Origin: Fallopia convolvulus
Lineage: Eukaryota; Streptophyta; Magnoliopsida; Caryophyllales; Polygonaceae
Reading direction: 5' to 3'
NCBI GenBank assembly: GCA_964016875.1
Contig: OZ024728.1
Coordinates: 27,265,328 to 27,329,327, forward strand
DNA length: 64,000 bases
The notes beneath the pieces were generated by a model, which saw nothing but the letters and a program-made list of their open reading frames with translations, did no database searches and was not told where the DNA came from. Of this stretch, positions 19,637-31,384 are shown in pieces; the stretch's first letter is position 1, and each line of letters starts with the position of its first letter. A program made the position numbers and the translations under genes.

Positions 19637-21456
19637 ATGGCCAACCAAGGACAACCCATTGTTAAAATCCAATACTCTGCTCTCCATAAAAACCCTCTCA
19701 TTGAGCATCTTCTTCAAAATGATTCTGAATATCTCCAAAAGATGCTTCTCCAAGGGCTTTATGTGGAAACACATACCCCTGAATATGTCTTCGACGTCAA
19801 AGAACGTCTCTTCTCTATCTTGAGAAAGGAAGACAGTCAACCTAGTCTCACTCCTCCCAACTCTCCTCCTACAACTCCCATATCGTAAATTCACGTGCTT
19901 ACCACAAGGCCAGATGGATCCTCATCCCTCACCGTCAACATCGATGGTATTCAAACCACTATCCATGATACTAATCCATCACTTCTCAAATATTCCTCTC
20001 ATTCCTCTCCCAAATCGCACAATCAAATTTTTCGGCAGTCTCAGTCCCAAAAGGCATGCACTTGATCCCTCCACCTCTCAAGATCCAAAACCTAACTATC
20101 AATCTCAAATTTCCAAGGAACTTTCCTCTCAACCAAAAGCTCCTCTTATTCCAACCCCTTCTCACAAGGATCTCTCCACCGTTAATATTGATCAAACTCT
20201 ATCCCAATTCGAGAGAGAAGGGTTCCCCTCTGTACAGGGAACAACAAAACCTTCTACTTGTTCAACTCCTCTAAAGAAAACCCCCACAAAAGATCCTCTC
20301 TCCAATGTTCCAACAGGGCAAAGAACCAAGAAGAGGAAACATAGATTACTTGGGGACAATGAAGAAGAGTTCGAAGAGGAACTAGAACCTCTTGCTCCTG
20401 AGCAACTCCATGCACTCAACATGCAAAAAGCTATAATCAACATGGATGAAGATGAAGATGAGGTAGAGGAATACAAGGAACCTCTACTCCAGATTGGATT
20501 CAAAGAACCAACTTCTGGGCACCCATCTACTAGAGGCTCAAAGAAGCAGAAAACATAGGACAAGAAAGAGAAAAAGAAGAGGGAACCGTTACAACGGGAG
20601 ACAGAAAGTTGGTTGTTCCATTGCTGGTCACAGAAGAGTTCCTCCAAGAAAATGCCTTTAAGGAACTCCATGAACTTATAAACTTCCAAGGATGGGAGAA
20701 GTTGTGCTCGGAACTGGCAAAGGTTGATCCTGCTCAAATCAAGCTCTTCTATTCCAAGTTCACCCTAACAAAGGGAACTGAACTCAATCCGGTGGTTCGA
20801 TGTTCCTTTGGAGATGATGAGTTTACCTTCTCATATGCATTGATCAAGAAACTTCTCCTTGTCCCAAGTGAAGGCTTCGACACTCTTCCTCAACGTCCAT
20901 GGCAACACACGGATGGAAGAGAAGTTATCTTCAAGAGATTGCTTTGTCATGTTCCAACACAAGGAAAGGAAGTTATCACCCATGGGTTGAGTCAAATAGG
21001 TAAGATGGCACGCCAATATATCACCAAGGTGGTGATTCCAAGGCAGGAGAAGAGCACAACACTTAATTCTAACGATGTTATTCTTCTCGATCTGTTTCTG
21101 CCAAGGAAAAGATCAATCTGCCTCGGATAATGATAATGCATATGTGCAAGTGTGTCGCCAAGGAAACCCATGGCCTTCACTATGATGTTGTGGTGAAGGA
21201 GATAATGATCAAGAATGAGGTTTATCATCCAAAGGAAGAAGAAGAGCTTGGACAAGAGATGGACATGTCCAACATCCAAAGGATGAAGCACTCCCAAGAA
21301 CAACCTGAAGAAGTTAAACAACAAGTGTTCATCGAACAGGGAGATTGCACGACAGTTCTTCAAGCTCTTAATTGTCTGTGTGGGGTCAATGAGCGAATCC
21401 TTGATGTTCTTCTAGACATCCACCAGAAGTTACATTCCTCCTCTTCTAAACCATGA
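19637..21456 (+). pseudogene. Env-position plant transposon protein of a second (SIRE/copia-like?) retrotransposon
   Basis: Four ORF pieces in shifting frames. The first starts MANQGQPIVKIQYSALHKNP (19637); the second is Ser/Pro/Lys-rich with a basic TKKRKHRLLG and acidic EEEFEEELE run. The third (20609-21130) carries FKELHELINFQGWEKLC ... VRCSFGDDEFTFSYALIKKL, resembling the putative plant transposon protein domain (PF20167). A shift near 21110 leads into INLPRIMIMHMCKCVAKETH. Such ORFs are found downstream of pol in some long copia elements. The 5' end of the element is gone; the minus LTR ending at 19545 abuts it. At least three frameshifts or stops make it non-functional. Confidence 0.6.
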
Positions 21457-21865
21457 ACAAGCCCTCTACAAAATCTTCCCAGCTCTTCTAACTCTCTTTT
21501 CAATGTTTTAAGAATATTTGTTCCCTTTGCTTGTATGAACTATTTCCTTATGAATGCATTGACTTTTATTCTCTAGTTATGATTGTGCTTCACCTGCTTT
21601 TCCTTACCTGTTTTTGCCTACATTCTTTTTCGATGATGTCAAAAGGGGGAAGAGTGGAAAAATGTAGAGATGCGTTGTGTCTCAGAGAATATAGAAATTG
21701 AACCATAAGCTGAGGGGGAACTATCATGCTTAAAAATCTTGGAAAATTGAACTGCTTGTCCTTTTCAGGGGGAACTTAGTATCTACAAAGCGTTGCGCTA
21801 TCTTGATTTGGTGTCAGAACTCTTTTCTCTTTCCTATTTCCCTGACTTGCATTTTTATAAGTTTG

Positions 21866-21887
21866 TCATCATCAAAATGCGGAAAAT
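21866..21887 (+). other. Polypurine tract of the second retrotransposon
   Basis: GTCATCATCAAAATGCGGAA followed by AAT sits directly before TGTTGGATCGG. Copia elements of the SIRE type have a near-identical 'catcatcaaaaaggggga' tract before their LTR. A similar GATGATGTCAAAAGGGGGAA occurs upstream at 21633. Confidence 0.55.
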
Positions 21888-22450
21888 TGTTGGATCGGTG
21901 TTAGTTCCTAATATTGGAACAATGGTTTCTCCATTCGAGTAATCGAAGTTTTGATAATGAAAAACACGTGGAACTATATCCCTATACAAGTGAATACATG
22001 AAAGATACATGAAAAGCAAGGGAAACATTTCTTGGGACTCATCTGGATACGTGGCTACTAAATGAAGGACAAAAGGGACTTTTCATTGTTGTCTTGGGCG
22101 GCAAGCAGATTCCCAAGAAGGAAAGCTTCCTAAAAGGGTACGCTGGTCTTTTGAACAGTATCGTGCTCTCCAAGAGAAAAAGGACAAAAGCGTCAAAAGG
22201 AAAGAAGCAACCTTTTACTTGTGAGGCTTGAACGGAGGTAAATATATAATTTTGAACGAAGGGAGGTAAAGGAGGGGGCCCAACAACTTTTCCTTCCTCT
22301 GAATTATAAATTGAACTGGAGTTTGGAGTTAAAAATAAAATTGAACGGAGGGGTGATTATAGAATCAGAACCAGAGAGGGAAAGGGGTTCGACTTTGGTC
22401 TTCTCGCCAAATTAAATTTGGGGACCTTGTGAGGCTTACACCGGGTGTAA
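21888..22450 (+). mobile_element. LTR (start clear, end uncertain) of the second retrotransposon
   Basis: It begins TGTTGGATCGGTGTTAG just after the polypurine tract. I see no clear CA end with a flanking duplication, so the right limit is approximate. A 19-nt near-perfect hairpin, GCTTACACCGGGTGTAAGC, at 22434-22452 may mark the border or lie just outside; its half TTACACCCGG recurs 12 bp later. Confidence 0.45.
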
Positions 22451-22452
22451 GC

Positions 22453-23225
22453 CGAATATCTTACACCCGGAAAAAGTAATAATAATTTAATCTATTTTTT
22501 CTGTATTCGAATTTGGGCAAAATCCCAAATTTTCAGCTTTCGAATTCAAAATTTGAAATTTTTTACTGTAGCCTTTTTGTTTAAAAAAAGAAAAATATTT
22601 TTTACTCCTCCATTTCCCCTTTTAAACTTTACCCATTTGTGTAAAGTTTTCCCCTTTCTCGACACATGCCGGCCACCAGTCGTACTCCACCGGTCACCAG
22701 TCCCACTATATTGTGCATCCAGTTTCGGCCTCTTGATCGTCGATAGCGTACGGATTCGCGATGGCATAGTGGTTAGGCTCCTCAAATCTGCTTGATTTAT
22801 TGTGTAATGAGGGTTTTAATTGTTCGATTTTGAAATCCGACAGCATATTTATACGATGTTACTCGCTGAATTGGATTGAGATTATACTTAGTTGTTTATT
22901 CATCGAGTTCAATCTGTACTTAATTTGTGTTTCTAGGGTTTAGGGTTTAGGTTTGGGGATTTATGTTGTGTTTCTAGGGTTTAGGGTTATTTGGATGGAT
23001 TTTGGGTTTCTAGGGTTGATGGTTTCTGGATAGACATTTGTGTATTGGAATTGAGATGAAATTGGACATTGGTTATGTTGATTAGTGTGTTATAAAGATT
23101 TGTTTATCCGGGTAATGTGAATACAATCGATGCCAGATTCTGTAAATTTGGCTTTGCAAAAGTACTCCAATTGTGATGCAGAGGAAGATGGCAAAATTAG
23201 GAAGTCAGTTGTCAATTTTTTAATG
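22453..23225. other. Non-coding stretch upstream of the B3 relic
   Basis: No gene. It contains telomere-like TTTAGGGTTTAGG runs (22936-22950 and 22976-22988), which in plants are common near transcription starts (telo-box) as well as being interstitial telomere scraps, and an AT-rich inverted repeat near 22510-22560. Confidence 0.4.
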
Positions 23226-23515
23226 CATATTGAGACTGCAATCTTGAATGTGCAATTCATTCATCTTGAGTGTGCAATGTATCCATATTGAGACTGCAAT
23301 CTTGAATGTGCAATTCATTCATCTTCAGTGTGCAATGCATGCATATTGAGACTGCAATCTTGAATGTGCAATTTATTCATCTTGAGTGTGCAATGCATGC
23401 ATATTGAGACTGTAATCTTGAATGTGCAATTCATTCATCTTGAGTGTGTAATGCATGCATATTGAGACTGCAATCTTCAATGTGCAATTCATTCATCTTG
23501 AGTGTGCATTGCATG
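23226..23515 (+). repeat. 58-bp tandem repeat, five copies
   Basis: Repeat starts are 23226, 23284, 23342, 23400 and 23458, an exact 58-bp period. Each unit reads CATATTGAGACTGCAATCTT, then GAATGTGCAATTCATTCATC, then TTGAGTGTGCAATGCATG. Units 2 to 5 end in TGCATGCAT. Scattered half-units (CTTGAGCGTGCAATG) reappear at 25125 and 26621. Confidence 0.9.
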
Positions 23516-23590
23516 CATCTTGAGTTTGTGTTTCTGGAATTTGTGTTGAATTGTTTTTCCAACTTAATAGATTGTGTTTATGCCTGGAAG

Positions 23591-24847
23591 ATGGAAAAGG
23601 ATAAGCGTAGTAGCAATCCACAGTTCGTGAGAGTTATTGTAGTCTCAGATTCATTGTTCCAAATGGTAAGAAAATATTTGAACAACAATAGAATGCATAT
23701 ATATTCACCATATTTGTATTTTTGTTTCATTGATCACTGCTGAACATGTTGGACACATAGCCCTTGCCCCTTGCGTTTGTGAAGAAATACAAGCGGTCAA
23801 TACTAGACTCTGGATACGTTGTGTCAAACCAAGAAATGGCCAGTTAAGCTCTCCAAGGGTGAGGGAATCAAAATAACCACTGGATGGGCGGAATTTGCAG
23901 GAATGTATTCCCTTGAGCGAGGGTACATTCTGCGCTTCAAGTTTGACTTCAAAGATAGGTTTTACGTCAACATATTAGGCAAAGGAGGCATGGAATTGAA
24001 TTATGCTGAACGGCTTAAAAGTACGAAATTTAAGAGCTTGCAAAGCAAGGGGATGTTCAATAAACTACCAACGATCAAGGAAGAGGATGAAGAGATAATA
24101 TCTCCCGATGAGGGGTCCTTGGGTAAGTACTTGACCACTGACTTTTAGATTCAGCTTTTTCTGTTGTTTGCAAAAGTGTTGAAGATTATATGGTACAAAC
24201 CAACTTGTACACCATCTTACCGCATAATGATACACATAATTAAATCACATGATATCACTTCTTCTATGACAGGATAGAATTTGTTGTACGACAAGATAAT
24301 ATGTTTTTTTGACAAGATTTCATTCTGTGTATGATAGTATATGGTTTATTGAATATTAGGAGATTGATGCATATTATATCGTACAAAGCCAACTGATACA
24401 CCATCTAACCTTGTAATTATAGGTCCAACTGTTTATAAAGGGTCGGGTGAAGTATGCATACTGACGGTGGAGGAGCGGCATGTACATGCTGACTACGGTC
24501 CGGTAATGAAGTTGATATATGCACCGCACTGAATACAGCATATGTATTATGTACACGTGCACCTAAAGCATTTATTGACTATTTGACAGATAATTTCCAC
24601 GGCCTTCAGTCGAGCCAATTTCGGTGAAAAGAAACACCACCAACTCAGAGATATGATGCTTCATGTCGGAAACAAGACATACTTGTTGAAGTACAAGTTT
24701 GTAAAAGAGAGGGGTTGTCGTGTTCAACTGAAGACCGGATGGCGTGAGTTTGTGTAGGCCCAAAAATTGGTGAAAGGAGATGGATGCATGCTCACACCCC
24801 TCGATCCAGAGCTTCAGAGGTATATGGTGGACATTATCAGGGGTTGA
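23591..24847 (+). pseudogene. Decayed two-domain B3 (REM-like) DNA-binding protein gene
   Basis: The exon model from GT-AG borders is 23591-23665, 23761-24122, 24423-24502 and 24590-24847. Exon 1 gives MEKDKRSSNPQFVRVIVVSD. Exon 2 has a B3 domain: LPLAFVKKYKRSILDSGYVV, then WPVKLSKGEGIKITTGWAEF, then a YILRFKFDFKDRFYVNILG core. A frame change near 23830 separates the two halves. Exon 4 starts a second B3 domain (KYKFVKERGCRVQLKTGWRE) and contains an in-frame TAG before AQKLVKGDG. Plant B3 proteins are nuclear transcription factors. With one frameshift and one nonsense codon this copy is a pseudogene unless the lesions are sequencing errors. Confidence 0.65.
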
Positions 24848-25138
24848 CCTCATGGATGCATGTCAATGTGGATTTTTGGGAAAATATTCGGCGAATTGTG
24901 AATGAAATGGTTTTTGGGTAATTGAACTAGCTAGTGCTAACTTAACATGGAAATTAACTCACTTTTGGGTTTGTGAACTTTGTGGCAAGATGTATCCGTG
25001 GATAGCTATGATGTTTTAAGCTACTATGTAAAGGGTATGACATTTAATCGCATTTGGTGAACATATATTAGTATGCTAATGACGAACAAAATTAGGAAGT
25101 GGGTTATCAACATTTTCATGCAGCTTGAGCGTGCAATG
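24848..25138. other. Non-coding DNA between the B3 relic and the solo LTR
   Basis: No ORF or repeat of note, apart from a CAGCTTGAGCGTGCAATG fragment of the 58-bp repeat that was split by the solo LTR insertion at 25139. Confidence 0.5.
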
Positions 25139-25596
25139 TGATGTCTCTCTATTTGGTGGTGTTTTCATATGTGATTTCCTTTGTAAATATGTTTCTTTTT
25201 CCCCTTTTCTTGTGCTTTTTGTTCCTTTTTAGCTTAGTTCCCGTATTTCTATGAGATTCGGAGACTACGCACATTTTATGTGTTTTGTAGGTAATCTGGC
25301 ATGAATCAAGGATCGATTTGGAGGAGGGACGAGACATGGAGTGAGGCCCGAGCAAAGGAGGAAAGAGAGGAGCAAGCCATGAAGAAGAACAAGAGGAAAG
25401 CCAACAAGAAGAAGGTGGAACGAGGTTCGGACCGAGTTGCAACCAACATCGGGCCCGACTTTGAAGTCTCCAACCTCGGACCGAGTTGCACAGTAACTCG
25501 GGCCCGAGGTCCTCCGTGTCGATCCGAGTCGGTCACTGGACTACTTGGGCTCCAAGGCACGAAATTGTGAACTTCCACTTTTGCCCCTCATCTAAT

Positions 25597-25605
25597 CTAT
25601 AAAAG
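25597..25605 (+). promoter_or_regulatory. LTR TATA box
   Basis: CTATAAAAG, about 460 bp into the solo LTR, followed by GGCCCTCTT. It would place the LTR transcription start near 25630, at the beginning of the short tandem repeat. Confidence 0.55.
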
Positions 25606-25627
25606 GCCCTCTTGTCTTCTAATTTAA

Positions 25628-25719
25628 GGGGGCTCTCACACACAAAAAGAGGGGGCTCTCACACAAAAAAGGGGGGGCTCTCTCACACAAAAAGAGGGGC
25701 TCTCACACAAAAAGGGGGG
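25628..25719 (+). repeat. Short tandem repeat of a GGGGCTCTCACACAAAAAG unit
   Basis: Four to five copies of a 19-23 bp unit (G-run, CTCTCACACA, A-run) directly downstream of the LTR TATA box, with lengths differing by single G or A slippage. Confidence 0.85.
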
Positions 25720-26886
25720 TTCCAAGGGAGCCAAGAGGATTCTTGGAGAGCAAGGAGGAAGGAGAGGAGAAGGAAGAGAGAGAGAATCAGCCAAGGGAGG
25801 AAGTCTTGATAGGTTTTGTTGGTAGATTTGCTTTGATTTGCTTTGTTCTTGTGGATTTGAAAACCCTTGATTTGAATTTGTGGATTGCTTTGGATTTGAA
25901 TGAAACTTCGCTTTGTTTTGAGATTGATTATGATGATTGCTTTCCCTTTTGATTTGATTGCTTTCTTTGCTTGTCACATGGAGTAGATCTCCTTGATCTT
26001 GGGTTATGGGGGAAAACCCTAGCTAGGTTTAGGCTAGAAACCCCAAATTCCATAGCCTTGAGTGTTTGATCTAAGGAACCCACTCTACATAGAGCTACAA
26101 TTCCTTGCGAAAGTTGGGAATCAAGGCTTGAGATTGGCAAAGTAGCGAAAGTGAACATGTGTCAATCTCAAGACCTTGCTTCGAAGGGGATTTCCCCAAT
26201 GATCGATGTGTAGAAGTGGTTGGAACGAGGGCGAAAGCACTCGATCCTAGTCCGATCATCACTCATTGCTTGAATTGGGGTGGATAAGCCTTAATCTTCT
26301 AGAGAAGGAACCCAAAAGCCCAAGATCTACGTTTAATCTTTGAAGTTCGACAAACCTAGCTACCTCAGGCCCGACTTACCCTACGTCGGTCCCGACTTCC
26401 TCTTGTCGCCAACATCGGGCCCGACGTGACCTCTGTGTCGGTCCCGACTGTTCTCTTTGTTTTCCTTTGTGTTAAGCTCTCTTTTCCAGCTTCCTAGTGT
26501 CTAGGCACATCAATCGAGTAGACTTCCCGAGTGTTCGACACCCACCACGTGCTACAACGGGGTCGGGTTATAAATTGTATCTCTAGACCCTCGCACACCG
26601 TGAGAGCGATCACAATGCAGCAAGCTTGAGCGTGCATTGAAGCTAGCTTGAGTGTACAAAATTAATAATAATGTGCTTACAAACCAAATCCGCTTATCAT
26701 TTTACAACCTATTCAAACAAGTTCAATCCGCTTATCATCAGACAATTAAACAACATACATCAGCCAATTCATTTTACAACCTTAAGTGCTTAAGATTGGG
26801 TTGAACTTGGTAATTCCCTTGCGTCGCCTGAAGAAGAAGCTACTCCATTAGTGTAGCATCGTTTAGATCGGATCTCAGAATCATGT

Positions 26887-29800
26887 TCAAGAAAATAATT
26901 CGGAGAGCCTGTACAAGATTCGCGCAGATGAGCCTGTACAAGATTCGTTAATGTCACATAGTTGGTACCTCCAACCAGCCATACCATTGACCATGTAGGT
27001 ATGCATGTGGTACATTAGAAACACTCCTACATCTCCTATTTCTATGACCCATTTTAGATGCCGCGAAGGCAAGTCTAGAGTTGTTGGTATCCTATATTGG
27101 TGGCCCTTGAGCAAATTATATTGGTCATCCAGACCCTTGAATTTGAAGAAAACTTGGAGTTGCTTTTGCTGCAATTTGATCAAACACAACGTACACATGT
27201 GAGTATAAGGAAAAGACACAACAAAAAGCTTTATATGAAATCAACTGAAATTGAGGCAATGATCTTACCACTTTTACACATAACGTTTCATCGCCATGCG
27301 CGTGTCCCTCACATTAGAAATATGAATGAGGTCAAACCTCGGCTGTTTGACATTTATTATGACGTAGAACATAGCCCGTTCCATATGGAATGGGACGCAC
27401 CACTGTTTCTAATAAGGAGATAGATATAGCTAAAAAAGTGAACTAACGTTGTCTATGATTTACCCGATAATGCACATACAAAAAGGCAATGCAATGCAGG
27501 AACACACGACACATTTGTGTACCATAATGAGGCCCATAGAAAAATATTGTTTATATGAGGCAGTGTTCTTAGTTCTTATCACATGAACGTCTGCAACTTG
27601 TGTCGTGTTCATCCTGCGCAATGCAGTTGTCATGCTTTCGTTAAAAATGTCTTGCAACTCACTACCTGACTTTACGTCATTCATCGTTGAACCTGTCTGA
27701 AATGATCGAAGATGGCAAACGTACATAATCAGTATAAGCCAACAGTCCCAAATAACGTAACAGATGAATGTATAATTGCACAGAATCTCCTTGGGATTGA
27801 CGCATCCGGGCCCAATTCTCTGTGATTCAATATTACCATGAACAAGTCTATAACCTTGGTCTGCATGATATAGATTCCGCGTGTAAGAGAATCAAGGTCG
27901 TTGCGCGTAACACTCTCCCCAACAGTTTTATTCCTAAACACAACCTCCCTGCAGTAGAACGAGTAACGGTCGGGTAACAACTGAAGTATAACAAACTGAT
28001 CATAAATATTCAAATACATCGAAACATATATATGAAAGGATGACGTACCCCTGGACTTCCAATGTAGTTTTAACAAATACGTCTAACTTTCTCTCCTCAT
28101 CATTTGGACGTCTAGTAAAGTGAATCAACTCCTGTTTATATTCCAAAGTGGGTCCAGGTTTTGGGCAAGGCAGGAACGTACAATCCGACCCGGGCAATTC
28201 GTAGGAAGTCGATCATCATCGCGATCATCACCAGAAATACTAGAACGACTGTTGCTATCACTACTGCTATGACCATCATCACCATCAACACGAGAATCTT
28301 GAGAAGTTCCAGCACCGGTTGGCCAAGTGAGCGGCAACAGCGGTTCGGCTTGATCATGAGAACTTCTAGGACAAGAGGTTCCAGTCATGTCATCTTGGAA
28401 AAACAAATGATGCATGATCGTTCTTATTACCCCATTAAAAACTAGGAAATTACCTTGATTTGTTACAAACCTCTACATTAACGTGTTCCACAGTCATGAG
28501 ATCGCTCTAGAACGACTCCTGAATGTCCTAATTTTTGAAGTGACATGGCAATGTGTTCAATATCAAACACAAAGGCAAATAAAGAGAGTAAGAGACCTCT
28601 CCATTTTTAAGGGAGAGAACTGAATAATTGATAGTAGGTCGTGTTTACCTCACGGGCAAGGAATTTCTCACTAGTGGGCTTAACAGCAGCAACCCTATTC
28701 AGATCATTATGACCGGGATGTTGTTCAGTGCTGACATCCTCCTGAGCACTTGGATTGCAATCAACATCCCCCTGGAATCAGCATTACTACTAAGGTGATC
28801 ATCGTCAGCATCACTGAGAGGATCTTCATCCTCACAGACATCATGTGCAACAATTTCATCATCATCTTCCCTTGGAGGATGAGCTGCACCCAGCACGACA
28901 TCAAGAGTGGCAGTGTCATTTTCAGCATTATCATCCTCCGCATCATCCATTTCAGACGCGACATCAATAGTATCATGAACCTTTGATTTGCCTCTGTCCA
29001 TATTGTTGTCACTTTCCTGGCCGAAAACTTTGGCAAAGTACTATCAAGAGTTTTGATGAAATTCTCATAGTCGATGAATTTTCCACCGTTGGTGTAGTGC
29101 AACCCCAATTCAGTGAAAACGGTACACACGACATCATTGATGTCCTTGAATTTGGATGAGTTTGCCAAATTTGAAGGAGCTTCATTAGCCTTCAAACAAA
29201 AACCGTTAATTTCCAGCATTACCCGAGCTGCAAACGTTGCATGCTCTTTCACTAGAGCAGCATTTTGATCTGGTAGTGGAATGTTTGATGGCGGACCATT
29301 GGTTACATATGGCATATCATTTGTGTCGTCCACTTTGTTGCCATCTTCACTGTGATCAAAAGTGGCCGGTCCACGGAGACTACCTCTTCCAACACCCCCT
29401 GAGTCCCTCTCTTCCTCCTCCCTCTCTACAGCCATGTTGGTAGTCCAACCCTTTATGATCGGATACATTCTTGGGGGAGGATACTTCTTGCCAGCCACAC
29501 GGTCAAGATAGATGAGCTGTGAAAACCAATTTTTGACATGATTATACACAAAATGGACTGAAAAAACCAGCACAATGATCAGTATACACAAAATGGACTG
29601 AAAAATATATGCATGGAAAAAGCATATGCACAACACGAGTTCGTTAGACTTACAATAAGTAACAAGAGAGGTCCCCTGAAGTGTGAAGGAAGGGACCAGG
29701 ACTCCTTAGCCTGAACCAGTTTCTTCAGAAGGTACTGGCACCAGTTGTACCTACGGATAGCGTCAACCTTCTTAAGCAGTGGGAGAAATTCCATGGTCAA

Positions 29801-30772
29801 GTTCCCGTTAGAGGAGGACTCTCCCACAACACAATTCAGGAACATGATCATGATGTTCCTAATGAATTGCTGTCCGTTGTCCTATTTATCTTGAAGAATG
29901 ACGGTCTTAAGCATGGAAGGTGTAAGAACTCTCGCATTTGGGCCAAATTGCGCTCTAAATTCAGAACACAGTCTTGGTTCCTTAGGATTGCTTGAAAGGT
30001 CGAGAGAAACAGGGCCAGCTGGGAGACCTAAGTAGTTGTGCACATCTTCCTCCGTTATGTGGACAACCTTATCACCATCAAGTTTTAGGCAACACTCGTG
30101 TTCATCAAATTTATCGACTACATAGTACCCAAGGTTCAATGGGTTGTTTGTAATTCGATAACCCAAAAAGCAAGAAAACCCAGCACGGTTTAGGACTTGC
30201 CCTGCATTTGAAAACAGGATCTTTGGATTTCGATTTTGAGTTCTCGGGCTCGGTCCGTTTACATTTTTTTTGTTGCACGGGAAGTCGTTGCTCTCTGATT
30301 TCCCTGATTTCTGGTCCTCCTGCCCGGATTAGCAGCCACTTTCCATCAGCCTGGATAATTCTGGTCACTAGGTTGATCCTCAACAGTCGTTTCTGAAAAA
30401 CCATTAAAAAAAGAACCATGCAACAACATTATCAACATTTTCAGTTGACTACACACTCTATATTTCATATACATATTAGTCGATTTATGCCCCAACATTT
30501 GCATATATAAGTTCATTTCGCATAAAAAAGTACAAAGTGTGCACAACAACGATCAAGTGAATTTCATCGAACACCATGAACCCTAAATTCTGTAAGTTCG
30601 TCCATTGACTTGAACATGTGCAATTAAGAGCGGAAATCGAATTGAAAGCCATGAGTAAGTGGCAACATACCTAAAATTTTGATATTTACGCACCTTCGAC
30701 CTTGATTACTGAGTTAGAGGACGAGGCACCAGTGACACCACGGTACAGGTCCTTCAGGCTCTTCCGTCTGGC
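26887..30772 (-). pseudogene. Transposon-associated plant protein with degenerate Ulp1-like protease end
   Basis: Exons read on the minus strand: MARRKSLKDLYRGVTGASSS (30772); a basic exon with KCRASPKP; then LNLGYYVVDKFDEHECCLKL, ITEEDVHNYLGLPAGPVSLD (about 30040), an in-frame TAG near 29883, NWCQYLLKKLVQAKESW, LDRVAGKKYPPPRMYPIIKG, an acidic D/E-rich stretch (28720-28990), LTRGIYIMQTKVIDLFMVIL, and finally VPFHMERAMFYVIINVKQPR and WVIEIGDVGVFLMYHMHTYM. The order matches plant transposon-linked proteins that end in a C48 protease. The Cys of the usual DCGVF motif is Val here and the usual HW is not visible, so catalysis is unlikely. Several frame changes (for example near 29010 and 30130) indicate a pseudogene. 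Confidence 0.5.
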
Positions 30773-31384
30773 CATATAGTTCAGTACTTGACAAAATAAC
30801 CGAAATGGAAGAATGCAACTTTTGAGCGACGCTACGCCAACGAATCGAAATTTGGAGAGGAATTTGTGAAGTGGGATTGATTTTGTGAGCAACTCGATCG
30901 CATGTGCAAGGGGAAGTTTTGGAAGTTCAAACATTTCAGGAAAAGTTATGGTGATAACCGCAAAAAAATTAATTTAAATATATACTAATCGTCGGGTCAT
31001 TAAAGAAATGGGCCGCCAGCCCATCTCATTAAGTAGGCCCAATTTGTAAGACATGATATATTTTTATCTATGACCGGATAAAGCCTTTTATATGACCGGA
31101 TAGAAAGGGTTTCTCCAATTACAGGGTAAAAACATTTGCAAACCGCTTTGATGTGGACCTTTAGTATGCCCGCCATAAAAAAAGCTTCTTCATTCCCACC
31201 TTTCCCTAAATCGGAATCCCGGCACTGAACATTCACAAAAATCCATTAGAGAGGCCGAAAACCACCATAACCGGCATAGAAGATCGAGATTGTTCCGAAA
31301 TTCCCCAATCTCCTTCAAAATCTCATCTCCATTATCATTTCGTAGAATCGGATTTCTGCAAACCCTAAGAAGTATTGTACACTA
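30773..31384. promoter_or_regulatory. Divergent intergenic region
   Basis: About 600 bp lie between the two oppositely transcribed genes. A telo-box AAACCCTAA lies at 31360-31368, 17 bp before the plus-strand start codon. GGGCCGCCAGCCCA occurs at 31010-31023. No ORF is convincing. Confidence 0.35.

Larger units (their letters stand above)
25139..26612 (+). mobile_element. Solo LTR, 1474 bp, with CAATG target-site duplication
   Basis: It begins TGATGTCTCTC and ends GAGCGATCA; terminal TGAT/ATCA are inverted. The 5-bp sequence CAATG flanks both ends (25134-25138 and 26613-26617). No internal retrotransposon region is present, so this is what remains after LTR-LTR recombination. It contains a TATA box (25597-25605), a short tandem repeat (25628-25719) and at least eight TCGGNCCGA-type palindromes. 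A Lys/Arg/Glu-rich 89-aa ORF (25301-25570) lies inside it; nothing suggests it is a cellular gene. Confidence 0.85.

Noticed and set aside
22934..22990. Telomere-like TTTAGGG runs as a chromosome end or fusion site
   Set aside because: Only two or three units interrupted by other sequence; this is common as telo-box or interstitial scraps.
23226..23515. Regular 58-bp repeats as a CRISPR-like array
   Set aside because: The units are contiguous without unique spacers, and the sequence is eukaryotic.
25306..25578. Overlapping ORFs on both strands within the solo LTR as coding genes
   Set aside because: Both ORFs are bounded by the LTR and arise from purine-rich sequence with palindromes; no domain is visible.
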